DNA of 54,307 bases, taken from the NCBI GenBank assembly GCA_019510095.1, contig JAEKLB010000023.1, positions 1 through 54,307 of the forward strand, read 5' to 3'. Below, in pieces: positions 29,307-38,178 of the stretch; the stretch's first letter is position 1, and each line of letters begins with the position of its first letter. Made by a program: the position numbers and the translations under genes. Origin of the DNA: Acidobacteriota bacterium. GTDB taxonomy: Bacteria > Actinomycetota > Acidimicrobiia > Acidimicrobiales > CADCSY01. A model generated the notes under the pieces. The model did no database searches. It worked only from the letters and a program-made list of their open reading frames with translations, and was not told the origin of the DNA.

Positions 29307-30179
29307 ATGCATGTCACAGGTGTCGGCATCTGCGGGCCCGAGTTGCGATACAGCGACGAGGGCGAGCGTGCCGACGCGGCGGCCGAGCTCGAGTCGCTGG
29401 GCTTCACCGCGCTGTGGCTACCCGACACCGGCGGCGATCTGTTCGGGCCGCTCCGCCTTCTGCTCGGTGCGACCCAGTCGATCACCGTCGCCAGTGGCAT
29501 CCTCAACATCTGGCTGCACGACCCGGTTGCTGTCGCGACCGAGTTCGCCGACGTCGAGCGCGCGCATCCAGGGCGCCTCCTCCTCGGCCTTGGCGTCGGC
29601 CACGCATCCCTGGTCGATCGCACGACGGAGCCGGGCCGATACCGCCGTCCGCTTGCTGCGATGGAGGGCTTCCTCGACGCCCTCGACGGAGCGGCCTCGG
29701 TCGTACCCGTCGAGCGGCGGATGATCGCCGCGCTCAGCCCGAAGATGCTCGCGTTGGCGCGCGACCGGACCGCCGGCGCCTTCCCCAATCTCGTGCCCCC
29801 GTCGCACACCGCGTCGGCCCGCGCTGCCATCGGCGGCCAGCGCCAGCTGGCCGTGGAGCAGCACGCCGTCCTCGAAACCGACCCAGCAGCAGCGCGTGCA
29901 ACGGCACGGGCCACCCTGGAGGGCTACTTCCGCCTACCGAACTACGTGAACAGCTGGCGATCGCTCGGCTTCGGCGAAGAGGACCTCACCGGCGGCGGCA
30001 GCGATCGGCTCATCGACACCATCGTCGCGTGGGGCGACGAGCACGCCATCGCTTGCCGCGTGCAGGAGCACTTCGATGCTGGAGCGGACCACGTCGGCCT
30101 ACGCATCACCGATCCGTCGTCGCAACCAGGTCTGCCGCTCACCTCCTGGCGAAGGTTGGCGCCCGCGGTGAACAACTAG
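29307..30179 (+). CDS. LLM-class (probably F420-dependent) oxidoreductase
   Basis: The 290-residue luciferase-like barrel protein has LGFTALWLPDTGGDLFGPL, TVASGILNIWLHDPVAVATEFADVE and RLLLGLGVGH, typical of actinobacterial TIGR03620-like enzymes that use coenzyme F420. The substrate is unknown. ATG 29307 lacks a clear ribosome-binding site. It is the first gene to the right of the tRNA fragment, so it is likely part of the ancestral chromosome. Confidence 0.85.
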   Translation: MHVTGVGICGPELRYSDEGERADAAAELESLGFTALWLPDTGGDLFGPLRLLLGATQSITVASGILNIWLHDPVAVATEFADVERAHPGRLLLGLGVGHASLVDRTTEPGRYRRPLAAMEGFLDALDGAASVVPVERRMIAALSPKMLALARDRTAGAFPNLVPPSHTASARAAIGGQRQLAVEQHAVLETDPAAARATARATLEGYFRLPNYVNSWRSLGFGEEDLTGGGSDRLIDTIVAWGDEHAIACRVQEHFDAGADHVGLRITDPSSQPGLPLTSWRRLAPAVNN

Positions 30180-30260
30180 GCGCTGAGCCGTGCCGGCGGG
30201 GCCTCTCGCTGGCGGTTGGTGTTCGGTCGCGAGCAGCGGGGTACACACCACGCAGAGAAG

Positions 30261-30308
30261 TCCCCACCCTGTGGATGACGTTGTGCACAACGACGGTCCC
30301 GGTGGGGA
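30261..30308 (+). promoter_or_regulatory. Nested inverted repeat with DnaA-box-like words
   Basis: Outer arms TCCCCACC (30261-30268) and GGTGGGGA (30301-30308) enclose TGTGGATGA and a perfect 14-bp palindrome CGTTGTGCACAACG (30279-30292). TTGTGCACA reads as a DnaA-box-like word on both strands. The CCCTGTGGATGAC-TTGTG order closely resembles the dnaA-dnaN gap. It may be a DnaA-binding locus away from oriC. The rest of 30180-30360 has a further hairpin, CCAACC-GAAAA-GGTTGG (30330-30346), and no credible gene. Confidence 0.5.
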
Positions 30309-30360
30309 TTTCGAGCCGCGATCTGGGGACCAACCGAAAAGGTTGGGGGACAACCCTGTG

Positions 30361-30600
30361 ACTTAGAAAATAGGCCTTGACCAGGGCTTTCGCAGGGTGG
30401 ATCCTGTGCTTACGCCACCCACGCAGGGCCGGCTGGGACGGACCTGGCAACAGGAACGAGCCAGTCAGCCAAGGCAGGAGGCGGAGGGACGTCGGCCCGG
30501 GAGGGGCGCTCGCAAGAGCGACCCAACCACCCGGCGGACCGGGGGAGTGGGCCCCGAGAAGCGGGGTGGCTTCGGCCACTCGGCTACTCGGGGCCATCCT
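30361..30600 (+). ncRNA. Candidate structured non-coding RNA, class unknown
   Basis: The non-coding gap contains a chain of stable hairpins on the plus strand. GGGTGG/CCACCC is at 30395-30420. CCTG-GCAA-CAGG (30443-30454) sits inside GGCTG/CAGCC arms (30431-30470). CGCTC-GCAA-GAGCG (30507-30520) sits inside CCGGG/CCCGG. GTGGC-TTCG-GCCAC (30566-30579) sits inside a 9-bp GGCCCCGAG/CTCGGGGCC stem (30550-30595), followed by CGTTTT. Two GCAA (GNRA) loops and one TTCG loop mark the plus strand as the RNA strand. No riboswitch, RNase P, tmRNA or SRP core was recognised. Confidence 0.5.
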
Positions 30601-30620
30601 CGTTTTCGGCTGGCCTCTCC

Positions 30621-32429
30621 TCAGCGCTGCTCGGCGTAGAGCTGGTCGATCTCGGCTTCGTAGCGAGCGTGGATGCCCCGCCGCTTCAGCTTCAGCGTCG
30701 GCGTCAGCTCCTCCGAATCGGCCAACCACTCGTTCGGCAGGATCACGAACCGCTTCACCCGCTCGGCCTTGTTGAACGGCGCCATCGCCTCCTCGACGCC
30801 GGCTTCCACCTCGGCGATGAGGTCGGTGTTCGCTGCCAGCTCCGCCAGGGCTGCACCGGCGAGACCGTGGGCCGCGGCCCAGGCCCGTGCCGCGTCGGGG
30901 TCGAGCACCAACAGCGCACCCACATACGGCCGGTCGTCGCCGACCGCGCAGGCCTGGCCGACCAGCGGGATGGTCTTGAGCGCCGCCTCGAGGTTGGCCG
31001 GGGAGATGTTCTCCCCGCCGGCGGTGATCAGCAGCTCCTTCTTGCGATCGACGATCCGGAGGTAGCCGTCGTGGTCGAGCTCGCCGATGTCGCCGGTGTG
31101 TAGCCACCCGTCGGCATCGACCGACTCGGCGGTGCGCATCGGGTCCTCGAGGTAGCCGGCGAACACGTTGCCGCCCCGGCCCAGCACCTCGCCGTCGTCG
31201 GCGACCCGGATCTCACAGCCGGGCATCGCCCTTCCCACAGTGCCGAGCTTGCCGTCATCGAGGTTGCAGGTGAGCGGTCCGGTGAACTCCGACATGCCGT
31301 ACACCTCGAACAGCGGGACGCCGACGGCGATGAACCACTCGACGACCTGTCGAGGGATGGGCGCCGCGCTGGTGATCGGCAGCCGGCAGGCGTCGAGGCC
31401 GACCAGCTCGCGCACCTGGTTGAAGGCGACCTCGTCGAGGAAGTCGAGCGTGACCTCTTCGTCATGGGTCAACTCCCGCTGGCGTTGGGCCAGCCGCAGG
31501 GGCAGCGCTGCCTCCACACCCTCCTCGAATGCATGCGCCTTGTCGGGGTCGGCCGCTACCGCCGCCAGCACGCCCGCCCGCAGCTTCTCCCACACCCGTG
31601 GCACACCGAACAGCAGCTCGGGGTGCACCAGGCGGAGGTACTCACCGAGTTGGGCCAGGTCGGGGCAGGTCGTCACCTGGTACCCGGAGGCCAGCGCGTC
31701 GTAGTGGGTGACCATGCGCTCGGCGATGTGGGCCATCGGCAGGTAGCTGATGGCGCGGAAGCCGGCCGGGCGGCGACCGAAGGCGATCTCCTGGCTGGCC
31801 ACCGTCCAGGCCACGTTGTGGTGCGAGATCATGACGCCCTTGGGCGGGCCGGTGGTGCCGGACGTGTAGATGATGGTGGCGAGGTCGTTGGGGGTGACCC
31901 GGCCAGCAGTGGCGTGCATGTCGATGGGCTCACCCGAGGTCAGGTGCTCCCAGGGCATGCACTCGAGGCAGCCCTCGTCGACGACCACGATCTCGCGGAG
32001 CCCCGGGAGCTGGTCGCGAACCTCCAGGAACCGGTCGGCGATCGCCGGCCCGTCGACGATGGCCATGGTGGCCTGCGAGTGGTCGGCGAGGTAGCGGACC
32101 TGCTCTGGTGACGACGAGATGTAGATCGAGACTGGCGTACCGCCGGCGAAGACCACGCCGAGGTCGGCGATCTGGAAGGCGATGCGGTTGTGCAGCATCA
32201 GGATGACCCGGTCACCCCGCTCGAGTCCCGCGGCGCGGAGACCACCGGCGACGCGGGCAACCGCGTCGGCGTACTGGGTCCAGTTCAGCTCGGTCCACCC
32301 GTCGCCTGCACCGGCGCGCTCGCGCAGCGCCACGTAGTCGTCGCCCAGCTGCTCGACGGTGTCGAGGAAGAGGCTGGCGACCGTGTGGCCTTCGGCCAGG
32401 CTGTCGATCTTCTCCCGGGTCACGTCCAT
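30621..32429 (-). CDS. Long-chain acyl-CoA synthetase (AMP-forming)
   Basis: The 602-residue enzyme activates fatty acids to acyl-CoA through an acyl-adenylate. The phosphate-binding loop is YTSGTTGPPKGVMISH (about residue 190). VYGMSEFTGPLTCN, GWLHTGDIGELDHDGYLRIVDRKKELLITAGGENISP and the late LKLKRRG catalytic-lysine region follow. It resembles the FadD15-like group. A strong ribosome-binding site (GGAGGGA) lies in the 12-base gap after the kinase gene, so the two are probably one operon. Confidence 0.93.
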   Translation of the reverse strand: MDVTREKIDSLAEGHTVASLFLDTVEQLGDDYVALRERAGAGDGWTELNWTQYADAVARVAGGLRAAGLERGDRVILMLHNRIAFQIADLGVVFAGGTPVSIYISSSPEQVRYLADHSQATMAIVDGPAIADRFLEVRDQLPGLREIVVVDEGCLECMPWEHLTSGEPIDMHATAGRVTPNDLATIIYTSGTTGPPKGVMISHHNVAWTVASQEIAFGRRPAGFRAISYLPMAHIAERMVTHYDALASGYQVTTCPDLAQLGEYLRLVHPELLFGVPRVWEKLRAGVLAAVAADPDKAHAFEEGVEAALPLRLAQRQRELTHDEEVTLDFLDEVAFNQVRELVGLDACRLPITSAAPIPRQVVEWFIAVGVPLFEVYGMSEFTGPLTCNLDDGKLGTVGRAMPGCEIRVADDGEVLGRGGNVFAGYLEDPMRTAESVDADGWLHTGDIGELDHDGYLRIVDRKKELLITAGGENISPANLEAALKTIPLVGQACAVGDDRPYVGALLVLDPDAARAWAAAHGLAGAALAELAANTDLIAEVEAGVEEAMAPFNKAERVKRFVILPNEWLADSEELTPTLKLKRRGIHARYEAEIDQLYAEQR

Positions 32430-32441
32430 GCGGCGTCCCTC

Positions 32442-33656
32442 CTACAGCCGGATCACCATGCGGGTGCCCATCCCGTCGACCGGCTCGTCGAGGGTCAGGG
32501 CGGCACCGACCGCCCCCAACAGGGTCTGGGCCATCGGCAGCCCGAGCCCCATGCCCGGCACGGTGGTGTGCTCCTGGGACCGGGTGAATCGCTCGAAGAC
32601 ATGCGACCGCTCGTCGGGCCCGATGCCAGGCCCGTCGTCGACCACCTCGATCGACGGCTCCTCGGTCACGATCAGGCGGCACGACCCCGCGTACTTGAGG
32701 GCGTTGTCGACGAGGAATCCCACTGCCCGGCCGAGGAGGGCGGGGTCGGTGTCCACGATCACGTCCTTCGCCGGCACCTCGACGGTCACCTGCTCGGGGT
32801 GGCTCGACTGCCGGCAGGCATCGAAGGCCACCGGCCCCAGCCCAACGGGCCTGATCTCGGCGGCCACCACGCCGGCCTCGAGCCGGGCCAGCATCAGCAG
32901 CTCGTCGATGAGGCCGGACAGTCGGGCGGCGGCGCCGTCGATTCGCTGGAGCATCCGGCGGCGCTCGTCGGGGCCGAGTGCCTCGTCCTCGGTCAGCAGC
33001 GTGCTCACGAAGCCGCTGACGATGGTGATCGGCGTGCGCAGCTCGTGTGAGACCCGGGCGATGAAATCGCTCTTCATCACCTCGAGCTCGGCCACCGACT
33101 CGTAGCGGCGGGCGCTCTCGATGGCACCGGCCGCCTGGGTGGCGAGGGCCTCGAGGAACATCAGGTCGTCTTCGGTGAAGGCGTCGATCTCGGTGGTGGT
33201 GACCTGGAGCGTCCCGATCACCTGGCCGAGGGCCACGAGCGGCACGGCGAGGATCGACACCACGCCGGCGGCAGCGCTGCGCTCGGCTCCGTCGACGGCC
33301 ATCCGCGGATCGTCGGCCACGTTGCCCGACAGCAGCGGTTGGGCGGTCGCGAGCACCCGACCGGCGATGCCCTGCCCGATGGGGACGCGGTCCTGGTCGA
33401 GCTCGCGCCTGGTCGGTGGATCGGACGCCACCAGTTGTAGGCCGTCGTCGCCGAGGATGGCGATCGAGCCGGTGGTGAACGAGACGAGCGACCGCATGCC
33501 GTTGAGCACGATCTGGAGGACGGCCTGGAGGTTGAGTGCGGGCCCGATGTCGCGGCTGACCTGGTTGAGCACGCGCGACACCCGCTCGAGCCGCTCGTGG
33601 CGGTCGGGAAGCTTCTCGTCCGGCGGGGGGGACGATGTCGTCATCGTTGGGATCAT
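32442..33656 (-). CDS. GAF-domain histidine kinase
   Basis: ATG 33656 gives 404 residues (ATG 33644 would give 400). An N-terminal GAF sensor runs over about residues 30-190. The HisKA phospho-acceptor segment is FIARVSHELRTPITIVSG. The ATPase has LVDNALKYA (N box), EVVDDGPGIG (G1) and GMGLGLPMAQ (G2). No transmembrane helix is seen, so it is a soluble sensor. No response regulator is adjacent; its neighbour is the acyl-CoA synthetase, which suggests a link to lipid metabolism. Confidence 0.9.
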   Translation of the reverse strand: MIPTMTTSSPPPDEKLPDRHERLERVSRVLNQVSRDIGPALNLQAVLQIVLNGMRSLVSFTTGSIAILGDDGLQLVASDPPTRRELDQDRVPIGQGIAGRVLATAQPLLSGNVADDPRMAVDGAERSAAAGVVSILAVPLVALGQVIGTLQVTTTEIDAFTEDDLMFLEALATQAAGAIESARRYESVAELEVMKSDFIARVSHELRTPITIVSGFVSTLLTEDEALGPDERRRMLQRIDGAAARLSGLIDELLMLARLEAGVVAAEIRPVGLGPVAFDACRQSSHPEQVTVEVPAKDVIVDTDPALLGRAVGFLVDNALKYAGSCRLIVTEEPSIEVVDDGPGIGPDERSHVFERFTRSQEHTTVPGMGLGLPMAQTLLGAVGAALTLDEPVDGMGTRMVIRL

Positions 33657-33764
33657 TGTGGCGAATGGGACCCGCGGCCACCATGACCACGACGGGCCGT
33701 TCCTGTCATGGTCAACGGCGGTGCCGCACATGCGGTAGCGCGACGACGGGGCACATACTTGGTC

Positions 33765-34952
33765 ATGCCCACTGCAGTCATCATCGATGCCGTCCGGACC
33801 CCCGGTGGCAAGCGGAACGGCTCGCTGTCGGGATGGCACCCGGTCGAGCTGGCCGCCGAGACGTTGAACGCGCTCGTGGCCCGCAGCGGGATCGACCCAG
33901 GGCTCGTCGACGACGTGATCATGGGATGCGTCCACCAGGCGGGCCGGCAGGCGCTCAACATCGCTCGCAACGCCGTGCTGTCAGCGGGTTGGCCCGAGGG
34001 GGTGCCGGGCACCACGATCGATCGCCAGTGCGGCTCGTCCCAGCAGGCTGCCCACTTCGCGGCCCAGGGCGTGCTGGCTGGCGCCTACGACGTGGTGGTG
34101 GCCGCCGGCATCGAGGTCATGACCACGACGCCGTTCGGCTCGAACCTGGTGCCCGGCGTCTCGCCGTTCGGGCGGACCCTCGAGGCCCGCTACGAGCCGG
34201 CCGGCGGGCTGGTGCCGCAGGGCATCTCGGCGGAGCTGATCGCCGAGCGCTGGGGCTTCAGCCGGGAGCAGCTCGACGCCTTCGGTGCCGAGTCGCAACA
34301 GCGGGCTGCCCGGGCTCGTGACGAGGGCCGCTTCGACAACGAGATCGTGCCCATGGCCGGCAAGAAGTGGGACCAGGAGAAGGGCACCTCGGTGGGCCTG
34401 GGCACCACGGTCACCGCCGACGAGGGCATCCGGCCCGACACCACGGTCGAGACCCTCGCCAACCTCAAGCCCGCCTTCCTTCCCGAGGGCAGGATCACGG
34501 CCGGCAACTCGTCGCAGATCACCGACGGTGCCTCGGCGATGCTGATCACCAGCGAGGAGACGGCGTCGAAGCTCGGCCTCCGGCCCCGCGCCCGGTTCCA
34601 CAGCTTCGCCCTCGCCGGCGATGACCCCCGCCTCATGCTCACCGCCCCCATCCCCGCCACCGAGAAGATCCTGCGGAAGGCCGGGCTCACGCTCGACCAG
34701 ATCGACCGGGTGGAGATCAACGAGGCCTTCGCCTCGGTGGTGCTGGCCTGGGCGACCGAGCACCACGCCGACATGAGCAAGGTCAATGTGAACGGCGGGG
34801 CGATCGCCCTCGGTCACCCCCTCGGGGCCACCGGCGCCAAGCTGTTCGCCACTCTGCTCAACGAGCTCGAGCGCATCGACGGCCGCTATGGCCTGGTCAC
34901 CATGTGCGAAGGCGGTGGCACGGCCAACGCCACCATCATCGAGCGGCTCTGA
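33765..34952 (+). CDS. Acetyl-CoA acyltransferase (thiolase)
   Basis: The 395-residue thiolase cleaves or condenses acyl-CoAs. The nucleophile is Cys89 in RQCGSSQQAAHF. RVEINEAFASVVLAW, NVNGGAIALGHPLGATGAKL (His) and VTMCEGGGTANATII (second Cys) complete the active site. It starts MPTAVIIDAVRTPGGKRNGSL. Together with the divergent acyl-CoA synthetase it suggests fatty-acid degradation. The track ORF begins 19 codons too early. Confidence 0.94.
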   Translation: MPTAVIIDAVRTPGGKRNGSLSGWHPVELAAETLNALVARSGIDPGLVDDVIMGCVHQAGRQALNIARNAVLSAGWPEGVPGTTIDRQCGSSQQAAHFAAQGVLAGAYDVVVAAGIEVMTTTPFGSNLVPGVSPFGRTLEARYEPAGGLVPQGISAELIAERWGFSREQLDAFGAESQQRAARARDEGRFDNEIVPMAGKKWDQEKGTSVGLGTTVTADEGIRPDTTVETLANLKPAFLPEGRITAGNSSQITDGASAMLITSEETASKLGLRPRARFHSFALAGDDPRLMLTAPIPATEKILRKAGLTLDQIDRVEINEAFASVVLAWATEHHADMSKVNVNGGAIALGHPLGATGAKLFATLLNELERIDGRYGLVTMCEGGGTANATIIERL

Positions 34953-34969
34953 CCCCGTCTGACACTTTT

Positions 34970-34994
34970 CCCCAGCCTGTCAACAACCCTGGGG
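34970..34994. terminator. Possible bidirectional terminator between convergent genes
   Basis: CCCCAG and CTGGGG form a 6-bp stem with a 13-base loop in the gap between the thiolase and the convergent zinc-ribbon gene. No strong T-run follows, so the call is weak. Confidence 0.3.
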
Positions 34995-35034
34995 GTAGTC
35001 ACACGCTTGTAACTCGACGGTCACCTGACGTTGG

Positions 35035-35292
35035 TCAGTCGTCGAGGCGGGCGACCAGGTCCATCTCGTCCATGCAGTGACGGGGCGGGATCGGGTCGTC
35101 GAGCGGCGAGGACTCGATCCGGAGCTCCATCCCACAGGTGGGGCACCGGTACCGGAGCCTGACCTTGCGCAGCTCCCCGGCCGGTGGGGGCTCGGGCACG
35201 GGCCGGCCGAAGCCCCGCAGGAAGGTGATGCCGATCCGCACCATCAGCCACGCCGCACCCCCGGCCAGCAGGAGCTTCAGGGCAAACCACAT
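35035..35292 (-). CDS. Membrane-anchored zinc-ribbon-like protein
   Basis: The 85-residue product from ATG 35292 has one N-terminal hydrophobic helix (ALKLLLAGGAAWLMVRIGITFL), a proline-rich linker, and a small Cys cluster CPTCGMELR...RHCMDEM that could bind zinc. It follows crgA by 8 bases and is likely co-transcribed with it. The longer frames through this region in the track are not used. Function is unknown. Confidence 0.7.
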   Translation of the reverse strand: MWFALKLLLAGGAAWLMVRIGITFLRGFGRPVPEPPPAGELRKVRLRYRCPTCGMELRIESSPLDDPIPPRHCMDEMDLVARLDD

Positions 35293-35300
35293 GCCGCCGC

Positions 35301-35591
35301 CTAGTGGAAGTTGGTGGCGGTGATGAAGCCGGCGGTGATGAACACCAGGCCGAGGAGGAGGTACTTGTTGTCGGCGTCGCCCGGCAGCAGGTTGAGGTAG
35401 TTGAAGACGATCGTCACCACGCCCAGCCCCAGCAGGATGAACATCAGGACGGGGACCCACGTGGGGCTGACCCGCTCCTCGCGGGGAATCGGCGGGGTGT
35501 AGCGCCCCCTCGTGTCGGGTGCGCTCGGGCGGGCGCCGGGACGCGATCCGGCCTTCGGGGTGACGCGTCCGCCTTTTCTGCGCTCGGGCAT
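35301..35591 (-). CDS. crgA: Cell division protein CrgA
   Basis: The 96-residue product from ATG 35591 has a basic cytoplasmic N-terminus ([13 protein letters not shown]) and two membrane helices ([21 protein letters not shown] and [21 protein letters not shown]), the CrgA layout. In mycobacteria and Streptomyces CrgA bridges FtsZ and septal penicillin-binding proteins. Its place next to pabA and the pknB cluster is the conserved actinobacterial neighbourhood. Confidence 0.88.
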   Translation of the reverse strand: MPERRKGGRVTPKAGSRPGARPSAPDTRGRYTPPIPREERVSPTWVPVLMFILLGLGVVTIVFNYLNLLPGDADNKYLLLGLVFITAGFITATNFH

Positions 35592-35619
35592 GGTGGGAGA
35601 GGATACAAAGGGGCCGGTC

Positions 35620-36195
35620 ATGGCTCGCGTGCTCGTCGTCGACAACTACGACTCCTTCGTCTACAACCTCGTCCAGTACCTCGGTGAGCTCGGCGCTGAG
35701 CCGGTCGTGCACCGCTGCGACCAGTTCACGCTCGACGACGCCGAGGCCATGGCTCCGGATGCCATCCTCATCTCGCCCGGTCCCGGGCGGCCCGAGGACG
35801 CCGGCCTCTCGAACGACCTCATCCGCACCTACGCCGGGCGGCTGCCGATCCTCGGCGTGTGCCTCGGCCATCAGTGCATCGGCCAGGTCTTCGGTGGCGA
35901 GGTGGTGCGGGCGCCGGCCGTCATGCACGGCAAGACCTCCCAGGTGCACCACACCGGGGTGGGTGTCTTCAGCGGCCTGCCCGACCCCATCGAGGCCACC
36001 CGCTACCACTCACTGGTGGTCGACCGGGCCAGCGTCCCCGCTGCCCTCGAGATCACCGCCGAGACCGACGACGGCATCGTGATGGGCCTTCGCCATCGTG
36101 AGCACGCGGTCGAAGGGGTGCAGTTCCATCCGGAGTCGATCCTCACCGGCTCCGGCCACGACCTCCTCCGCAACTTCCTCGCCCAGGTCGCCTAG
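35620..36195 (+). CDS. pabA: Glutamine amidotransferase subunit (PabA/TrpG type)
   Basis: The 191-residue enzyme supplies ammonia from glutamine for p-aminobenzoate or anthranilate synthesis. It starts [25 protein letters not shown]. It has [14 protein letters not shown], the nucleophile [16 protein letters not shown] (Cys) and [10 protein letters not shown] (His/Glu). In this position, beside crgA and pknB, actinobacterial copies are usually called pabA or trpG. The dual role cannot be settled here. It is divergent from crgA. Confidence 0.92.
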   Translation: MARVLVVDNYDSFVYNLVQYLGELGAEPVVHRCDQFTLDDAEAMAPDAILISPGPGRPEDAGLSNDLIRTYAGRLPILGVCLGHQCIGQVFGGEVVRAPAVMHGKTSQVHHTGVGVFSGLPDPIEATRYHSLVVDRASVPAALEITAETDDGIVMGLRHREHAVEGVQFHPESILTGSGHDLLRNFLAQVA

Positions 36196-36212
36196 CCCGA
36201 GCCCGATCGGTT

Positions 36213-38162
36213 TCAGCCGGTGGCGGCCGTCGTCGTCGTGGAGCTCGACCCGTTGGTACGGAAGGAACCGACGGTGATGGTGACGGTCGAGCCCTCGGCC
36301 GCCTGCGTCCCGCCCGCGGGCGACTGGTTGAGCACGACGCCGTCCTGGCCGGGGTCGCTGACCTCCTGGAAGGTCCGCTGCACGCTGTAACCGGCGGCGC
36401 GCAGCTCGGCGCCCGCTTGGATGTGGTTCTCGCCGATGACGTTGGGCACCTCGGGTGCGGGGCCGCTCGACGTGTAGATGTGGACGTTCGATCCCTTGTC
36501 GGCCGCGGTACCGGCCGGCGGATCGGTGCGAGTGACCTTGCCCTCCTCGACGGTGTTGCTGGGCTCGTCGGTCGTGCTGCTGTCGGCCACGAAGCCGGCC
36601 CGGCCGAGCTGGTTGGCCGCGTCGGTCGGGCTGAGCCCGGTCACGTCGGGTATCTGCACCTGGCCCGGTCCCTGCGACACGGTGATGCGCACGGCCGAGC
36701 CCCGCTGGGCCTGCTCACCCGGTTGCGGGCTCTGGTCGAGCACCGTGCCCGGGTCATGGGCGTCGTCGTTGACGCGGCTGATGCCGGCCTCCAACCCGGC
36801 CGCCCGCAGCGCGGCGAGTGCATCGGCCTCCGTCCGGCCGACGAGATCCGGCACCGTGACCGGTCCCTTTCCGGTGCTCACCTTCACCGTCACCGAGCTG
36901 CCCTTGCCGGCGCTGGTGTTCGGCGCCGGGTCCTGGCTGATGACCGCCCCCTCGGGGACGGTGTCGCTCGACTCGTCCTGGAAGTCCGCGTGCAAGCCGG
37001 CGTCCTTCAGCTTGATCCGGGCGTCGTTCTTGGTGAGCCCGAGCACCGACGGAACGGTGACGGTGCCACCTCCGCCCCCTCCGTCGCCGCTGAGGCTGGC
37101 GGCGATGGCGGCCGCGCCACCGGCGATCAGCAGGGCGATCAGCCCGACGACGACGTAGAACAGCGGGCTGCGCCGGGCCGGAGGCGGTGCCGTGCCGCCA
37201 CCGACGCTGGTCATGACCCGGGTGGAGTCGGCGAGGGGGATTGCCCGGGTGGCCTCGCCGGCAGCGGTGGTCCCGACGGCCTGGGTGAAGTCCTCGGCCG
37301 CCAGCACCGACTCGGCCTGCACGGGAGCACCCTCGATGAACCGGCGCAGGTCGGCGGCGAAGTCGTCGGCGCTGTCGTAGCGGTTGGCCGGGTTCTTGGC
37401 GAGGGCCCGCATCGTCACCGCCTCGAGCGGTGCGGGGATGCGGGGGTTGCGCCGCCGGGGGAGCTCGGCCTGCTCCGACACGTGCTTGTAGGCCACCGAC
37501 ACCGGGCTGTCGCCGGTGAACGGCGGCGCGCCCACCAGCAGCTCGTAGAGCACGATGCCGAGCGAGTAGACGTCGCTGCGGGGATCGACCGGCTCGCCCC
37601 TGGCCTGCTCGGGCGAGAAGTAGGTCGCGGTACCCATGACCGTGCCGGTCTGGGTGAGGTTCTCGCTGGCTGAGACGGCGCGGGCGATGCCGAAGTCGGT
37701 GACCTTGACCTGGCCCTGTGGCGCCAGCAGCACGTTGCCCGGCTTCACGTCGCGGTGGATCACACCGTTGCGATGGGCGAAGCCGAGGGCGCCGGCGATC
37801 GACTGGGTGATCTCGGCCGCCCGGGTGGGCTCGAGCGGGCCCTCGTCGCGCACGATCTGCGACAGGCTGCGCCCGTCGATGTACTCCATGACGATGAAGT
37901 AGGTGCTCCCTTCCTCACCCCAGTCGTAGACGGCGACGATGTTCGGGTGGTTGAGGTTGGCGGCGGCCTGGGCCTCACGGCGGAACCGCTCGACGAACGA
38001 GTGGTCGGTCGCGAACTCGGGGAACAGGACCTTCAGGGCGACTGGGCGGTCGAGCAGCGTGTCGCGGGCGAGGTAGACGTCGGCCATCCCACCGCGTGCG
38101 AGCCGGCGCTCGATCTCGTAGCGGCCGCCGTAGACCTCCGGTCCGGATCCCGAGTCGGTCAT
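36213..38162 (-). CDS. pknB: PASTA-domain Ser/Thr protein kinase
   Basis: The 649-residue membrane kinase senses cell-wall fragments. The kinase domain (about residues 12-275) has ARGGMADVYLA, VALKVL, the catalytic HRDVKPGN, DFG in VTDFGIARA and an activation loop with TQTGTVMGTATYFSPEQ. A membrane helix (PLFYVVVGLIALLIAGGAAA, about residues 335-355) leads to four extracellular PASTA repeats and a Ser/Thr-rich tail. In this cluster it is expected to phosphorylate cell-division and wall-synthesis proteins. Confidence 0.96.
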   Translation of the reverse strand: MTDSGSGPEVYGGRYEIERRLARGGMADVYLARDTLLDRPVALKVLFPEFATDHSFVERFRREAQAAANLNHPNIVAVYDWGEEGSTYFIVMEYIDGRSLSQIVRDEGPLEPTRAAEITQSIAGALGFAHRNGVIHRDVKPGNVLLAPQGQVKVTDFGIARAVSASENLTQTGTVMGTATYFSPEQARGEPVDPRSDVYSLGIVLYELLVGAPPFTGDSPVSVAYKHVSEQAELPRRRNPRIPAPLEAVTMRALAKNPANRYDSADDFAADLRRFIEGAPVQAESVLAAEDFTQAVGTTAAGEATRAIPLADSTRVMTSVGGGTAPPPARRSPLFYVVVGLIALLIAGGAAAIAASLSGDGGGGGGTVTVPSVLGLTKNDARIKLKDAGLHADFQDESSDTVPEGAVISQDPAPNTSAGKGSSVTVKVSTGKGPVTVPDLVGRTEADALAALRAAGLEAGISRVNDDAHDPGTVLDQSPQPGEQAQRGSAVRITVSQGPGQVQIPDVTGLSPTDAANQLGRAGFVADSSTTDEPSNTVEEGKVTRTDPPAGTAADKGSNVHIYTSSGPAPEVPNVIGENHIQAGAELRAAGYSVQRTFQEVSDPGQDGVVLNQSPAGGTQAAEGSTVTITVGSFRTNGSSSTTTTAATG

Positions 38163-38178
38163 GAGGGCACCATAGGGG

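Noticed and set aside
30466-30477. CAGCCAAGGCAG, a 12-base match to part of E. coli 4.5S SRP RNA
   Set aside because: The SRP helix-8 core with its GGAA loop and symmetric internal loop is absent, so the match looks accidental.
30397-30639. 80-aa plus ORF in the 30.4-30.6 kb gap
   Set aside because: It overlaps the hairpin chain and the acyl-CoA synthetase end. The sequence is low-complexity and no ribosome-binding site was seen.
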